Of a stretch of 64,000 bases of DNA, positions 7,561 through 18,066 are shown in pieces. Below the pieces are notes generated by a model. It was not told where the DNA came from, searched no databases, and was given only the letters and a program-made list of their open reading frames with translations. Position numbers and translations under genes: made by a program. The stretch lies in contig NZ_RJKE01000001.1 in assembly GCF_003751225.1 (NCBI RefSeq), positions 8,680,001 to 8,744,000 on the forward strand, given 5' to 3'. This stretch comes from Actinocorallia herbida (GTDB taxonomy: Bacteria > Actinomycetota > Actinomycetes > Streptosporangiales > Streptosporangiaceae). How positions within the stretch are numbered: the stretch's first letter is position 1; every line of letters begins with the position of its first letter.

Positions 7561-7860
7561 TCACGGGACCCGCGTGCGGAACCAAACGACGAGTTCCGCA
7601 CCCAGCGCCGCGGCGAGCCGATCCAGCACCGCCAGGGGGACGATCCCGCCGCACTCGAACCGCACCACGGCCGACTGCGTCATCCCCGCCTCATCCACCG
7701 GCCGACCATCGACGCAGCAATGTGATCCCTTCCGTCAACGTCCCGGCATCGAACGGTTCCAGAGGGCGCCCTCGGAGAGCCGCCATCACCGCCCCTGCGA
7801 CGTACGGATCCAGGATCGGAGTCTCGTCCGACCCGTCGGTGAACCTGAGGTCGTCAGGGA
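7561..7860 (-). pseudogene. Frameshifted remnant of an Xre-type helix-turn-helix protein
   Basis: Two adjacent minus-strand frames together look like one small protein. One encodes RRLTLPDDLRFTDGSDETP...VAGAVMAALRGRPLEP...TEGITLLRRWSAGG, ending near 7690. The next (7561 to about 7700) encodes DEAGMTQSAVVRFECGG, then VPLAVLDRLAAALGAEL, a typical second half of an Xre HTH domain. A frameshift near 7690-7700 appears to have broken it. A GTG at 7698 could start a 45-residue fragment lacking HTH helix 1. This and the reductase relic fill 7.27-7.9 kb, between csbD and msrA. Confidence 0.5.
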
Positions 7861-7918
7861 GGGTGAGGCGGCGAGTGCTCTGCCCAGAGGATCGCGAGTT
7901 CGTCGCGATCCGTCCAGG

Positions 7919-8575
<657 letters not shown>

Positions 8576-8650
8576 GTGGTAAGGATATCCGCCCGGTCAA
8601 GACAGGACTCAACCGTGGTTCGCTGATTACGGCTTGATACCCTGCGCGTC

Positions 8651-9550
8651 ATGGAAACTCGGCGGGGGCTCGCGGCCGGACTCGCGGCCTACGTGATCTG
8701 GGGACTTTTCCCCCTCTACTTTCCCCTCCTCAAGCCGTCGAGCGCCGGCGAGGTGCTGGCGCACCGGATCGTGTGGACGCTCGTCACGATGGGCCTCCTG
8801 CTCGCCTTCGCGCGCAGGTGGGCGTGGGTCAAGGCGGTCACCGGACGGCAGTGGGCCGCCCTGTCCGCCGCGGCGGTCCTCATCGCGGTCAACTGGGGCA
8901 CCTACATCCTCGCGGTCAACGACGGCAAGACGATCGAGGCGAGCCTCGGCTACTTCATCACCCCCCTGTTCAGCGTCCTGCTCGGCGTCGTCCTGCTGAA
9001 GGAGCGGCTGCGCCCCTGGCAGTGGACCGCCGTCGGGATCGGCGTCCTCGCCGTGGTGATCCTCACCCTCGACTACGGCCGGCCCCCGTGGATCGCGCTG
9101 ATCCTGACGTTCACGTTCGGCATCTACGGGCTGCTCAAGAAGCGGGCGGCGATGCCGTCGGCGGAGAGCATGGCGATCGAGTCCGCGGTGCTGTTCGTCC
9201 CGGCCGCGGGTTTCGCGGTGTGGACCCAGGCGGACGGCTCCGCCGCGTTCGGGCACCACGGCGCCGGGCACGTCCTGCTGATCCTGGCCCTCGGCATCGT
9301 CACCGCGGCGCCGCTGATGCTCTTCAACACCGCCGCGCAGGCCCTGCCGCTGAGCACCGTCGGCCTGCTCCAGTACCTGGCGCCGGTGCTCCAGTTCTCC
9401 GTCGGCCTGTTCGTGCAGCACGAACTGATGCCCGGCAGCCGGTGGACCGGCTTCGGACTCGTCTGGTTCGCCCTGGCCATTCTGACTTTCGACGCGTTCC
9501 GTACGGCACGCAGATCACGGGCGGCCACTCCAGTCACCGCCGCCGCTTGA
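8651..9550 (+). CDS. rarD: RarD/EamA-family membrane transporter
   Basis: A 299-residue ten-helix drug/metabolite transporter of the RarD type. It starts METRRGLAAGLAAYVIWGLFPLY and contains LAHRIVWTLVTM, the signature NWGTYILAVNDGKTIEASLGYF and ITPLFSVLLGVVLLKERLR between helices. RarD proteins are inner-membrane exporters of small metabolites, but substrates are largely unknown. It is a stand-alone gene divergent from msrA; the next gene starts 71 bases downstream on the same strand. Confidence 0.9.
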   Translation: METRRGLAAGLAAYVIWGLFPLYFPLLKPSSAGEVLAHRIVWTLVTMGLLLAFARRWAWVKAVTGRQWAALSAAAVLIAVNWGTYILAVNDGKTIEASLGYFITPLFSVLLGVVLLKERLRPWQWTAVGIGVLAVVILTLDYGRPPWIALILTFTFGIYGLLKKRAAMPSAESMAIESAVLFVPAAGFAVWTQADGSAAFGHHGAGHVLLILALGIVTAAPLMLFNTAAQALPLSTVGLLQYLAPVLQFSVGLFVQHELMPGSRWTGFGLVWFALAILTFDAFRTARRSRAATPVTAAA

Positions 9551-9621
9551 GACACTTGCACCGGTCGGCTTCGTTCGGCACTCTTACTGCAAACCACCCC
9601 GAACGCCCGGAGTCCCACCAG

Positions 9622-10299
9622 GTGAACAAGGTACTCGCGAGCTTGGTGCCCGGCACCGCCCTCATCGCGTCGCTCTTCGTCGTCCCGGGCGCACCCGCGG
9701 TCGCCGCGGCACCCGAGCGGCGGGCCGAAGTACAGGCGCCCGCCGCCCGGGCCGTCGCGGCCTCCCCGGCCAAGATCACACTCGACATCAAGAAGGTGTT
9801 CCAGCGCGACCCCTTGTGGTGCAACCCCGCGGGCTCGTCCATCTCCCTGGCGACGCTGGGGGTGAGCGCCTCGCAGAGCGTCCTCGCCAAGAAGATGAAG
9901 ACGGAGGCGCCGGCGGGTACCTATGACAACGTCGCGGTGAAGGTGCTCAACACCTACGCCGTGCCGAGGGGCTACCTGTACACCCTCGTCTACGACGTCA
10001 ACGACCCCGCGACGCTGTCCGAGCGCGTCGTCCAGAACGTGGGCGTCCTGCGCAAGGCGGTGCCGCTCCAGGTCTACATGCGCAAACTCCCCTGGTACAA
10101 GGGCGAGATCACCAAGGGCAACCCCGGCCACATCATCGTCGCCTACGGCTACAACAAGAAGAAGAAGACGATCAAGGTCTGGGATCCCTACAACTACTAC
10201 TTCACCGGCGGCACCCACACGATCAAGGTGGCCCGCCTCGCGAAGGCCACCCAGTCCGTCGACAACCGCGCGGGCATGTTCTACCTCACCAAGGAGTAG
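9622..10299 (+). CDS. Secreted C39-like papain-fold peptidase
   Basis: A 225-residue protein starting at GTG 9622, with GGAG about ten bases upstream and a Sec signal peptide ending AVAAAPE near residue 32. The mature domain has the peptidase C39-like pattern: DPLWCNPAGSSISLATLG with the nucleophilic Cys, GHIIVAYGYN with the His and VWDPYNYYF with the Asp. Family members are extracellular cysteine peptidases or transpeptidases of unknown target in actinomycetes. The frame is open far upstream, but that sequence overlaps rarD in another frame. A long shared terminator follows. Confidence 0.8.
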   Translation: MNKVLASLVPGTALIASLFVVPGAPAVAAAPERRAEVQAPAARAVAASPAKITLDIKKVFQRDPLWCNPAGSSISLATLGVSASQSVLAKKMKTEAPAGTYDNVAVKVLNTYAVPRGYLYTLVYDVNDPATLSERVVQNVGVLRKAVPLQVYMRKLPWYKGEITKGNPGHIIVAYGYNKKKKTIKVWDPYNYYFTGGTHTIKVARLAKATQSVDNRAGMFYLTKE

Positions 10300-10309
10300 G
10301 CGCCCGGTC

Positions 10310-10359
10310 CGCGAACGCGAGAGACCCCGGCCGTCCGGCCGGGGTCTCTCGCGTTTGCG
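10310..10359. terminator. Long palindromic bidirectional terminator
   Basis: A 23-base-pair stem (10310-10332 with 10337-10359, a single G-T wobble) and a four-base loop lie between the C39-like peptidase and the end of the nuo/polyprenyl synthase operon, so they would end both transcripts. The core is GAGAGACCCCGGCC / GGCCGGGGTCTCTC. Confidence 0.9.
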
Positions 10360-10366
10360 AGGGTGG

Positions 10367-11362
10367 TCAGCCGGTGCGGGAGACCACGTAGTCGCACAGG
10401 CCGGTGAGGGCGTGGCGGGCGGAGATGTCCGGGAGGGTGAGGAGTTCGGCGCGGGCGTCCTCGACCCAGCGGCGGGTGTCGGAGCGGGCACGTTCCATGG
10501 CCGGGTGGGCGCGGAGCAGGGCGAGCGCCTCGGCATGCTCGGCGTCGTCGGTGATGGGGCCGGCGAGCAGGGCGCGCAGCCGCTCGTCACCCGCCGCCTC
10601 GCCGCTGAGGACGTGCAGCATCGGCAGGGTCCGGACGCCCTCGCGCAGGTCCGTGCCGGGCGTCTTGCCGGACTGGAAGGACTCCGAGGCGACGTCGAGG
10701 ATGTCGTCGGAGAGCTGGAAGGCGACGCCGATCTTCTCGCAGGCCGACGTCAGGGTGTCCACGACGTGCTGGGGCGCGCCGGCCATCATCGCGCCGAACT
10801 GGCCGGAGGTCGCGATGAGGGACGCGGTCTTGTCGCCGACGACCTGGAGGTAGTGCTTGAGCTCGTCGCCGCCCTCGGGGACGCCCACGGTCTCCTGGAT
10901 CTGGCCGCGCACGAGCCGGGCGAACGTCCTGGCCTGGACCCGGACCGCCTCGGGGCCGAGGTCGGCGAGCAGGTCGGACGCGCGGGCGAACAGGTAGTCG
11001 CCGGTGAGGACCGCGACGCTGTTGTTCCACCGCGAGTTCGCCGACGCGGCGCCGCGGCGGAGCGGGGCCTCGTCCATGACGTCGTCGTGGTACAGCGTCG
11101 CGAGGTGGGTCAACTCCAGGACCACCGCGGCCGGGACGACGTCCGGCCGGGCGTGGTCGCCGAACTGGGCGGCGAGCAGGACCAGCATGGGCCGGAACCG
11201 CTTGCCGCCCGCGTTCAGCAGATGTTCGGAGGCTTCGGTGAGCAGTGCGTAGTCGCTGTGCACCGTCTCGAGGAGCAGGGACTCGACCTCGGCGAGTCCC
11301 TGCTGCACGTGGGCGGCGAGCGTGTCGTCCACCCGCAGATCGAACGGAACGGCAGCACTCAC
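10367..11362 (-). CDS. Long-chain polyprenyl diphosphate synthase (menaquinone tail)
   Basis: A 331-residue trans-prenyltransferase with both aspartate-rich motifs: LYHDDVMDEA and QLSDDILDVA. KRFRPML and GDYLFARA match the isopentenyl/allylic diphosphate sites. The residue five positions before the first Asp is a small Ala, which in this family permits long chains. It probably makes the hepta- to nonaprenyl chain of menaquinone, like the M. tuberculosis GrcC1-type enzymes. It starts only 18 bases after the nuoN stop and so appears to be the last gene of the Complex I operon. Exact chain length is not readable. Confidence 0.9.
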   Translation of the reverse strand: MSAAVPFDLRVDDTLAAHVQQGLAEVESLLLETVHSDYALLTEASEHLLNAGGKRFRPMLVLLAAQFGDHARPDVVPAAVVLELTHLATLYHDDVMDEAPLRRGAASANSRWNNSVAVLTGDYLFARASDLLADLGPEAVRVQARTFARLVRGQIQETVGVPEGGDELKHYLQVVGDKTASLIATSGQFGAMMAGAPQHVVDTLTSACEKIGVAFQLSDDILDVASESFQSGKTPGTDLREGVRTLPMLHVLSGEAAGDERLRALLAGPITDDAEHAEALALLRAHPAMERARSDTRRWVEDARAELLTLPDISARHALTGLCDYVVSRTG

Positions 11363-11380
11363 GAATGCGCCCCCTTCTGG

Positions 11381-12964
11381 CTAACGAACGAAAAGCTGAC
11401 CTGCCGCCGTGTTGGCCAGGTCGAGCAGCGGCTGCGGCAGCACACCGAGTACCACAGTAGCCGCAAGCCCGAGGGCCACCGCCGCCGCGGTGGCCGGGGC
11501 CACCACGATCGACGGGCCGTCCGGTTCCGGGTCACTGAAGAACATGACCACGATCACCCGGACGTAGAAGAACGCGGCGACGGCCGACGACAGGACACCG
11601 ACGATGACCAGCGGGGTCGCGCCGCCCTCGATGGCCGCGGAGAACACCGCGAACTTCCCGCTGAACCCGCTGGTGAGCGGAATTCCGGCGAAGGCCAGCA
11701 GGAAGAACGCGAAGATCCCGGCGACGACCGGGGACCGACGGCCGAGGCCCGCCCAGCGCGACAGGTGCCCCGCCTCGCCCCCGGTGTCCCGGACCATGCT
11801 GACGACGGCGAAGGCGCCGATCGTCGCGGCCCCGTAAGCGGCGAGGTAGAACAGCACCGCGGAAAGGCCCGCCTCCGACATCGCGATGACACCGGTGAGG
11901 AGGAACCCCGCGTGGGCGACCGACGAGTAGGCCAGCAGCCTCTTGATGTCGGTCTGGGTGATCGCCACGATCGCGCCGACGATCATCGTCAGGATCGCGA
12001 CGGCCCACATCATGGGCCGCCAGTCCCAGCTCAGGTTCTCGAACGCGACGTAGAAGACCCGCAGGGTCGCCCCGACGGCGGCCACGAGGGTGCCGGACGC
12101 CATGAGCGCCGTGATGGGCGTCGGCGCGCCCTGGTAGACGTCGGGCTTCCACGAGTGGAAGGGCACCGCGCCCAGCTTGAACAGCAGGCCGACGGCCAGG
12201 AGCGCGCCGCCGATGACCAGGACGACCGACGGCACCTCGACGGGTGTGCCCGCCGCGGCGCCGGGACCGGACTGGACGGCCAGGGAGATGTCGCCGAGCT
12301 TGACGCTGCCCGCGTACCCGTAGACCAGGGCGACCCCGAAGAGGAAGAACGCCGAGGAGAACGCGCCGAGCAGGAAGTACTTGACCGCGGCCTCCTGGGA
12401 CAGGAGGCGACGGCGGCGGGCGAGCCCGCACAGCAGGTACAGCGGCAGCGACATGACCTCGAGCGCCACGAACATGGTGAGGAGGTCGTTGGCGGCGGGG
12501 AACATGAGCATGCCCGCAACCGCGAACATGACCAGCGGGAAGATCTCGGTCTGCACCGAGCCCTTCGCCAGCGCCTGTGCCTCCGCCTCGCTGCCGGGCA
12601 GTGCGGCGGCCTGGGCCGCGAACGTCTCCTGCTGCCGGTCGGCGACGAGCAGGAGGCTGAGGATGGCCATCACCAGGATGGTGCCCTGGATGAACAGGGT
12701 GGGCCCGTCGATGCCGAGGGCGCCCTCGGCGTCGACGCTGTGCGGCTTCTGGTTGACCGCGAGCATGATCAGCCAGATGAGGGCGCCACCGAGCCCGGCG
12801 AACGCCAGCGGGATCTGGACGCGTCCGCGCCACGCCCGCCCGACCAGCGCCTCGACGAGCACGCCGACGATGGCGACGCCGAAGATGATGAGCATCGGCG
12901 CGAGATGGGAGTACTCGATGTGCGGCGCGCGGAAGGGTTCCGCGACCAGTTCTGCGGTGTTCAC
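11381..12964 (-). CDS. nuoN: NADH-quinone oxidoreductase subunit N
   Basis: A 527-residue antiporter-like membrane subunit of Complex I with about 14 helices, normal for actinobacteria. Family motifs include MSLPLYLLCGLARRR, EAAVKYFLLGAFSSAFFLFG, LLFKLGAVPFHSWKPDVYQG (conserved Lys and His) and DIKRLLAYSSVAHAGFLL. It forms one of three proton channels of the membrane arm. It is the last nuo gene; its ATG overlaps the nuoM stop by four bases. Confidence 0.97.
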   Translation of the reverse strand: MNTAELVAEPFRAPHIEYSHLAPMLIIFGVAIVGVLVEALVGRAWRGRVQIPLAFAGLGGALIWLIMLAVNQKPHSVDAEGALGIDGPTLFIQGTILVMAILSLLLVADRQQETFAAQAAALPGSEAEAQALAKGSVQTEIFPLVMFAVAGMLMFPAANDLLTMFVALEVMSLPLYLLCGLARRRRLLSQEAAVKYFLLGAFSSAFFLFGVALVYGYAGSVKLGDISLAVQSGPGAAAGTPVEVPSVVLVIGGALLAVGLLFKLGAVPFHSWKPDVYQGAPTPITALMASGTLVAAVGATLRVFYVAFENLSWDWRPMMWAVAILTMIVGAIVAITQTDIKRLLAYSSVAHAGFLLTGVIAMSEAGLSAVLFYLAAYGAATIGAFAVVSMVRDTGGEAGHLSRWAGLGRRSPVVAGIFAFFLLAFAGIPLTSGFSGKFAVFSAAIEGGATPLVIVGVLSSAVAAFFYVRVIVVMFFSDPEPDGPSIVVAPATAAAVALGLAATVVLGVLPQPLLDLANTAAGQLFVR

Positions 12965-14580
12965 GGCTGGCCTCCAGGGGCTTCCGCCACGGTGGGCTCA
13001 GGGTCGTTCACCTGGACGACCGAGAGCGTGTGGTCCACCGTCGGGTTGATCACGTTCACGATCGGCCCCGGGAAGAAGCCGAGCAGGATGATGACGGCCA
13101 GGATCGGGCCGATCGCGGCGAGCTCCCGACGGCTGAGATCGGGGAACGCGCCCTTGCGGGAGATGGCCTCCGCGGTGGGTCCGCCCGCGATCCGCTGGTA
13201 GGCCCACAGGACGTACAGGGCGGCCAGCACGATGCCGGACGTGGCGATGATCGCCGCGACCTGGTACCGCGTGAACGTCCCGACGAGGACCATGAACTCC
13301 GAGACGAACGTCGACAGGCCGGGCAGCGACAGCGCCGACAGGCCCGCGATGAGGAACGTCCCGGCCAGCAGGGGCGCGACCTTCTGAACGCCGCCGTAGG
13401 CGTCGATGCGGGCCGAGCCGCGCCGGACGATGAGGTAGCCCGCGGCCAGGAACAGCGCGCCCGTGGAGAACCCGTGGTTCACCATGTAGAGGATCGCGCC
13501 GGACTGGGCCATGGACGTCATCGCGAAGATGCCGAGGACGATGAACCCGAAGTGGCTGATCGACGTGTAGGCGATGAGCCGCTTGAGGTCGACCTGCCCG
13601 ATCGCCAGGACCGCCCCGTAGACGATGCTGATCACCGCGAAGACGATGACCACCGGCGTCGCCCACTTGGCGGCCCCGGGGAACAGCTCGAGGCAGAACC
13701 GGATCATCCCGTAGGTGCCGATCTTGTCGAGCACCCCGACGATGAGGACCAGCGCGCCCGCCGGGGCCTGCGCCGCGGTGTCGGGCAGCCAGGTGTGCAC
13801 GGGGAACATCGGCGCCTTGATCGCGAAGGCGATGAAGAAGCCGAGGAACAGCCACTTGGCGGTCCCCGGGTCGAGGTCCACCCCGCTCAGCTGCTCGATG
13901 AGGAAGGTGTTCTTGTCCGCCGCGACGTACAGCCCGATGACGGCGACCAGCATGAGCAGTCCGCCGAACAGGGAGTACAGCAGGAACTTCACCGCTGCGT
14001 AGCTCCGCTGCGGGCCGCCGAAGAGGCCGACGAGGAAGTACACCGGGATGAGGATGGCCTCGAAGAACACATAGAAGAGGAAGACGTCGGTCGCCGCGAA
14101 GACGCCGATCATCATCGACTCCATGAGGAGGATGAGGACGAAGTACGTCTTCGCCGAGCGGGTGCCGACGACCCCGAACGGGGACTTGCCGGTCTTGCCC
14201 GCGGCCTCGTCGGCCGCCGCCTGCTCGGCGCGGGCCGCCGCGACGTCCTCGAACGCGCCGCCGTACCGGTCGGCCGCGGTCCAGCTGGCCAGCATGACCA
14301 GCGGGACGAGGATGAGCGACAGCAGCACCAGGACGAGCGCCATGCCGTCCAGGCCGACGGCCCAGTGCACGCCGAAGTCCCGGATCCACCAGTACTCCTG
14401 CGCGAACTGGAAGCGCTCGGTCGACGAGGTGTCCCAGCCGGTGGCGAGGGTGACGCCGAACACCAGGACGAGCAGGGCGACACCGAGCCCGACCTGCTTG
14501 GCCAGTTCTTCCTTGCCCTTGGGCAGCAGCGCGACGATGAGCGCGCCGAGCGCGGGGAGGGCGATGAGTGCGGAGAGCAT
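12961..14580 (-). CDS. nuoM: NADH-quinone oxidoreductase subunit M
   Basis: A 539-residue antiporter-like subunit. The start [15 protein letters not shown] at 14580 overlaps the nuoL stop by one base; the longer open frame upstream is read-through inside nuoL. Diagnostic stretches are HWAVGLDGMALVLVLLS, FFIAFAIKAPMFPVHTWLPD and VDLKRLIAYTSISHFGFIVLG, carrying the conserved lysines of the proton path. A hydrophilic insert rich in Ala/Glu near residues 110-135 is a local lineage feature. Confidence 0.97.
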   Translation of the reverse strand: MLSALIALPALGALIVALLPKGKEELAKQVGLGVALLVLVFGVTLATGWDTSSTERFQFAQEYWWIRDFGVHWAVGLDGMALVLVLLSLILVPLVMLASWTAADRYGGAFEDVAAARAEQAAADEAAGKTGKSPFGVVGTRSAKTYFVLILLMESMMIGVFAATDVFLFYVFFEAILIPVYFLVGLFGGPQRSYAAVKFLLYSLFGGLLMLVAVIGLYVAADKNTFLIEQLSGVDLDPGTAKWLFLGFFIAFAIKAPMFPVHTWLPDTAAQAPAGALVLIVGVLDKIGTYGMIRFCLELFPGAAKWATPVVIVFAVISIVYGAVLAIGQVDLKRLIAYTSISHFGFIVLGIFAMTSMAQSGAILYMVNHGFSTGALFLAAGYLIVRRGSARIDAYGGVQKVAPLLAGTFLIAGLSALSLPGLSTFVSEFMVLVGTFTRYQVAAIIATSGIVLAALYVLWAYQRIAGGPTAEAISRKGAFPDLSRRELAAIGPILAVIILLGFFPGPIVNVINPTVDHTLSVVQVNDPEPTVAEAPGGQP

Positions 14581-16472
14581 CAGATCCTCACCACCAGGAG
14601 CGCCGCGACGAGGATGCCGGCGCCGAGGAACATGGACAGTGCGTAGGACCGCACGAACCCGGTCTGGATCCGCCGGACGCGTCCGGAGGTGCCGCCGATC
14701 CCGGCCGCGAGGCCGTTGACGACGCCGTCCACACCGCGGTTGTCGAACCAGACCGAAAGCCGGGTCAGCCACTGGCCCGGCCGCATGAGCAGCGACTCGT
14801 TCAGGGCGTCTCCGTAGAGGTCCTTGCGGGCGAACGTGGTGATCCACGACCCGCGGGGGGCTTCGCGCGGCACCGGGGCGGCGCCGTACCTGAACCACGC
14901 GATGGCGACGCCGATGGCGACGAGCACGAGCGTGATGATGCCCGTGAGGCTGAAGAACTCGTGCTCGGCCTCCGGCGTGTGCGTGACGGGTTCGAGGAAG
15001 GCCCCGAACCTGTCGCCCAGCATGAGGAAGCCGCCCATGCCGATCGAGCCGACGGCCAGGACCACCAGCGGGATCCACATGACGGCCGGGGACTCGTGCG
15101 GGTGGGCGTCGTCGTCCCAGCGGGCCTTGCCGAAGAACGTCATGAAGATCAGCCGGGACATGTAGAACGCGGTGATCGCCGCGCCCACGACCGTGCAGAT
15201 CCCCAGGACGACGTTCTCGTGCATGGCGGCCTCGATGATGCCGTCCTTGGTGAAGAAGCCCGAGAACGGCGGGACGCCGATGATGGCGAGGTAGCCGAAG
15301 AAGAACGTGACGAAGGTGATCTTCAGGCTGGTGCGGAGCGCGCCGTACTTGCGCATGTCCACGTCGTCCTTCATCGCGTGCATCACCGAGCCGGCGCCGA
15401 GGAACATCCCGGCCTTGAAGAAGCCGTGCGCGATGAGGTGGGCGATGGCCACGACGTACCCGACGGGGCCGAGGCCCGCGGCGAGGATCATGTAGCCGAT
15501 CTGGGACATGGTCGAGCCGGCGAGCGCCTTCTTGATGTCGTCCTTGGCGCAACCGATGATCGCACCGGCGAGCAGCGTGGCCGCGCCGACGATGGCGACG
15601 ACGGTCTGCGCGACGGCGGACGCCTCGAAGATCGCGCCGGAGCGGACGATCAGGTAGACGCCCGCGGTGACCATGGTCGCCGCGTGGATGAGCGCCGACA
15701 CCGGGGTCGGTCCCTCCATGGCGTCCAGCAGCCAGGACTGGAGCGGGAGCTGGGCGGACTTGCCGCACGCGCCGAGCAGCAGCATCAGGCCGAGCGCGGT
15801 CATGACGCCCTGGGACGCCCCCGACACCTCGCCGAAGACCTTGTCGAAGGCCAGCGAGCCGAAGGTGGCGACCATGATGCCGAGCGCGATGACGATGCCG
15901 ATGTCACCGACCCGGTTGACCACGAACGCCTTCTTGGCCGCGACGGCGGCGGTCGGCTTGTGCTGCCAGAACCCGATGAGCAGGTAAGAGGCGAGGCCGA
16001 CGCCTTCCCAGCCGATGAACAGGCCGAGGTAGTTGTCCGACAGGACCAGCAGGAGCATGGCCGCGACGAACAGGTTGAGGTAGGCGAAGAACTTCCGGCG
16101 GTTGGCGTCGTGCGCCATGTAGCCGATGGAGTAGACGTGGATCAGCGTGCCGACGAAGGTGATCAGCAGGACGAAGCTGATGGACAGCTGGTCGAGCAGG
16201 ATCCCGAGGTCGAAGCTCAGGTCGCCGGTCTTGAAGAACTGGTAGAGGTGGATGTCCCGGGCGCGCTCTTCACCGGCGTAGCCGAGCATCTGCCAGAACA
16301 TCGCGAAGCCGAGGACGAAGGCGCCGCCCGACAGCAGCGTGGCCAGGTAGTGGCCCCACTTGTCGGTGACGCGGCCGCCGAGCAGCAGGATCGCGGCGCC
16401 CAGCAGGGGCAGCGCGATGAGCAGCCCGGCCCAGGACTGGAGCCCGGTCGCGGCGAGGGTATGGCTCTCCAT
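14580..16472 (-). CDS. nuoL: NADH-quinone oxidoreductase subunit L
   Basis: A 630-residue antiporter-like subunit and the most distal channel of the membrane arm. Family motifs: [75 protein letters not shown] and [18 protein letters not shown]. The C-terminal part contains the lateral helix region and a final membrane anchor. It starts nine bases after nuoK. Confidence 0.97.
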   Translation of the reverse strand: MESHTLAATGLQSWAGLLIALPLLGAAILLLGGRVTDKWGHYLATLLSGGAFVLGFAMFWQMLGYAGEERARDIHLYQFFKTGDLSFDLGILLDQLSISFVLLITFVGTLIHVYSIGYMAHDANRRKFFAYLNLFVAAMLLLVLSDNYLGLFIGWEGVGLASYLLIGFWQHKPTAAVAAKKAFVVNRVGDIGIVIALGIMVATFGSLAFDKVFGEVSGASQGVMTALGLMLLLGACGKSAQLPLQSWLLDAMEGPTPVSALIHAATMVTAGVYLIVRSGAIFEASAVAQTVVAIVGAATLLAGAIIGCAKDDIKKALAGSTMSQIGYMILAAGLGPVGYVVAIAHLIAHGFFKAGMFLGAGSVMHAMKDDVDMRKYGALRTSLKITFVTFFFGYLAIIGVPPFSGFFTKDGIIEAAMHENVVLGICTVVGAAITAFYMSRLIFMTFFGKARWDDDAHPHESPAVMWIPLVVLAVGSIGMGGFLMLGDRFGAFLEPVTHTPEAEHEFFSLTGIITLVLVAIGVAIAWFRYGAAPVPREAPRGSWITTFARKDLYGDALNESLLMRPGQWLTRLSVWFDNRGVDGVVNGLAAGIGGTSGRVRRIQTGFVRSYALSMFLGAGILVAALLVVRI

Positions 16473-16481
16473 GCCCCGCTC

Positions 16482-16775
16482 CTAGTACTTCAGCAGGTTC
16501 GCGTCGTCGACCGACGAGGACCTGCGGGATCGGAAGATGGTCATGATGATCGCCAGTCCGACCACGACCTCCGCGGCGGCCACGACCATCACGAAGAACG
16601 CGATGATCTGGCCGTCGAGGTTGCCGTGCAGCTTCGAGAAGCTGACGAACGCGAGGTTCGTGGCGTTGAGCATCAGCTCGATGCACATGAACACCACGAT
16701 GGCGTTGCGGCGGATGAGCACGCCGACCGCGCCGATGGTGAACAGGAGCGAGGACAGGATCAGGTAGTGGCTCAC
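16482..16775 (-). CDS. nuoK: NADH-quinone oxidoreductase subunit K
   Basis: A 97-residue, three-helix subunit starting at GTG 16775, overlapping the nuoJ stop by four bases. It contains the two conserved membrane glutamates in [17 protein letters not shown] and [17 protein letters not shown], which link quinone chemistry to the antiporter subunits. Confidence 0.97.
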   Translation of the reverse strand: MSHYLILSSLLFTIGAVGVLIRRNAIVVFMCIELMLNATNLAFVSFSKLHGNLDGQIIAFFVMVVAAAEVVVGLAIIMTIFRSRRSSSVDDANLLKY

Positions 16776-17539
16776 TGCTGGGCCTCCTGAACGGCTTTGA
16801 CGTCCTCGTCGACGGCCTCGGTCTCCGAGGCCCCGGCGAGGTCGGTGTGCCGTTCCGCGGCGTCTTCGCCGCGGCCGGTGAGGACGGGGTTGAGCGACAG
16901 CTCCGAGATGGAGCCGTCGGGCAGCAGCGCGGGCATGTCGACCGCGTTGTGGCGGGCGTAGGTGCCGGACGGCGGCAGGTTGCCCGGGTGGGCCCCGGAC
17001 TTGAACCTGTCCTCCGACATCTCCCGCTGGGTCGGCTTGGGCGTGAGCCGCTCCTTGTGCGCCAGCACCATCGCGCCGAGCGCCGCGGTGATCAGCAGGG
17101 CGCTGGTCACCTCGAAGGCGAACACGTACTTGCCGAAGATCAGCCGGGCGAGCCCGATGACGTTGCCCTCGCCGTTCGCGGCGGTGAGGCCGACGTCACC
17201 GGAGAAGCTCGCGGAGCCGAACCCGAAGACGAGCAGGCCGCCGAAGCCGAGACCGGCGATCGCCGACCAGATCCGCTGTCCGGAGATCGTCTCCACGAGC
17301 GAGTCGGTGGAGGCGACGCCGACGAGCATCAGCACGAACAGGAAGAGCATCAGCACCGCGCCGGTGTAGACGATCACCTGCACGAACGCGAGGAACGGGG
17401 CGTCCTGGACGGCGTAGAGCACGGCGAGGCTGAGCATGACGACCGCCAGGAGCAGCGCCGAGTACACGGCCTTCTTCTGGAAGATCATGCCGAGCGCGGC
17501 GGCCACGGACACCACCGCGAGGATCCAGAACGTGACCAT
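16772..17539 (-). CDS. nuoJ: NADH-quinone oxidoreductase subunit J
   Basis: A 255-residue subunit. The first 165 residues hold five membrane helices with [20 protein letters not shown], the NuoJ hallmark of the third helix. The last 90 residues (from [15 protein letters not shown]) are a hydrophilic, acidic cytoplasmic tail ending [11 protein letters not shown]. That makes it longer than the roughly 180-residue E. coli subunit; such tails are common in actinobacteria and have no known function. It overlaps nuoI by one base. Confidence 0.96.
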   Translation of the reverse strand: MVTFWILAVVSVAAALGMIFQKKAVYSALLLAVVMLSLAVLYAVQDAPFLAFVQVIVYTGAVLMLFLFVLMLVGVASTDSLVETISGQRIWSAIAGLGFGGLLVFGFGSASFSGDVGLTAANGEGNVIGLARLIFGKYVFAFEVTSALLITAALGAMVLAHKERLTPKPTQREMSEDRFKSGAHPGNLPPSGTYARHNAVDMPALLPDGSISELSLNPVLTGRGEDAAERHTDLAGASETEAVDEDVKAVQEAQQ

Positions 17540-18066
17540 CAGAAGTCACCGTCCTTGGCGCCGAGCCCGAGCCGGTAGTAGTCCTCTTCCGTCTCGCCCA
17601 GCTCCATCGCGTGCGGCGGCTGGGTCATGCCCTCGCGCAGCGGGGCGAGCAGCATCTCCTTGGTGAAGATGAGCGACTCGCGGCTGTCGTCGGCCAGCTC
17701 GTACTCGTTGGTCATCGTGAGCGCCCGGGTCGGGCACGCCTCGATGCACAGCCCGCACAGGATGCAGCGCAGGTAGTTGATCTGGTAGACGCGGCCGTAG
17801 CGCTCACCCGGGGAGAAGCGGTCCTCCTCGGTGTTGTCGCCGGCCTCGACATAGATCGCGTCGGCCGGGCAGGCCCAGGCGCACAGCTCGCACCCGATGC
17901 ACTTCTCCAGGCCGTCGGGCCACCGGTTGAGCTGGTGCCGGCCGTGGAACCGCGGCGCGGTCGCGACCTTCACCTCGGGGTACTGGACCGTCTCCACCTT
18001 GGTGAACAGCTGGTGGAAGGCGACTCCGAACCCCTTGACCGGGTTCAGGAAGTCAGTGAATCCCAC
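17539..18066 (-). CDS. nuoI: NADH-quinone oxidoreductase subunit I
   Basis: A 175-residue ferredoxin-like subunit carrying clusters N6a and N6b. Two [4Fe-4S] motifs are intact: [12 protein letters not shown] and [17 protein letters not shown]. It passes electrons towards NuoB at the membrane interface. Its start overlaps the end of nuoH by 14 bases, the largest overlap in the operon. Confidence 0.97.
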   Translation of the reverse strand: MGFTDFLNPVKGFGVAFHQLFTKVETVQYPEVKVATAPRFHGRHQLNRWPDGLEKCIGCELCAWACPADAIYVEAGDNTEEDRFSPGERYGRVYQINYLRCILCGLCIEACPTRALTMTNEYELADDSRESLIFTKEMLLAPLREGMTQPPHAMELGETEEDYYRLGLGAKDGDF

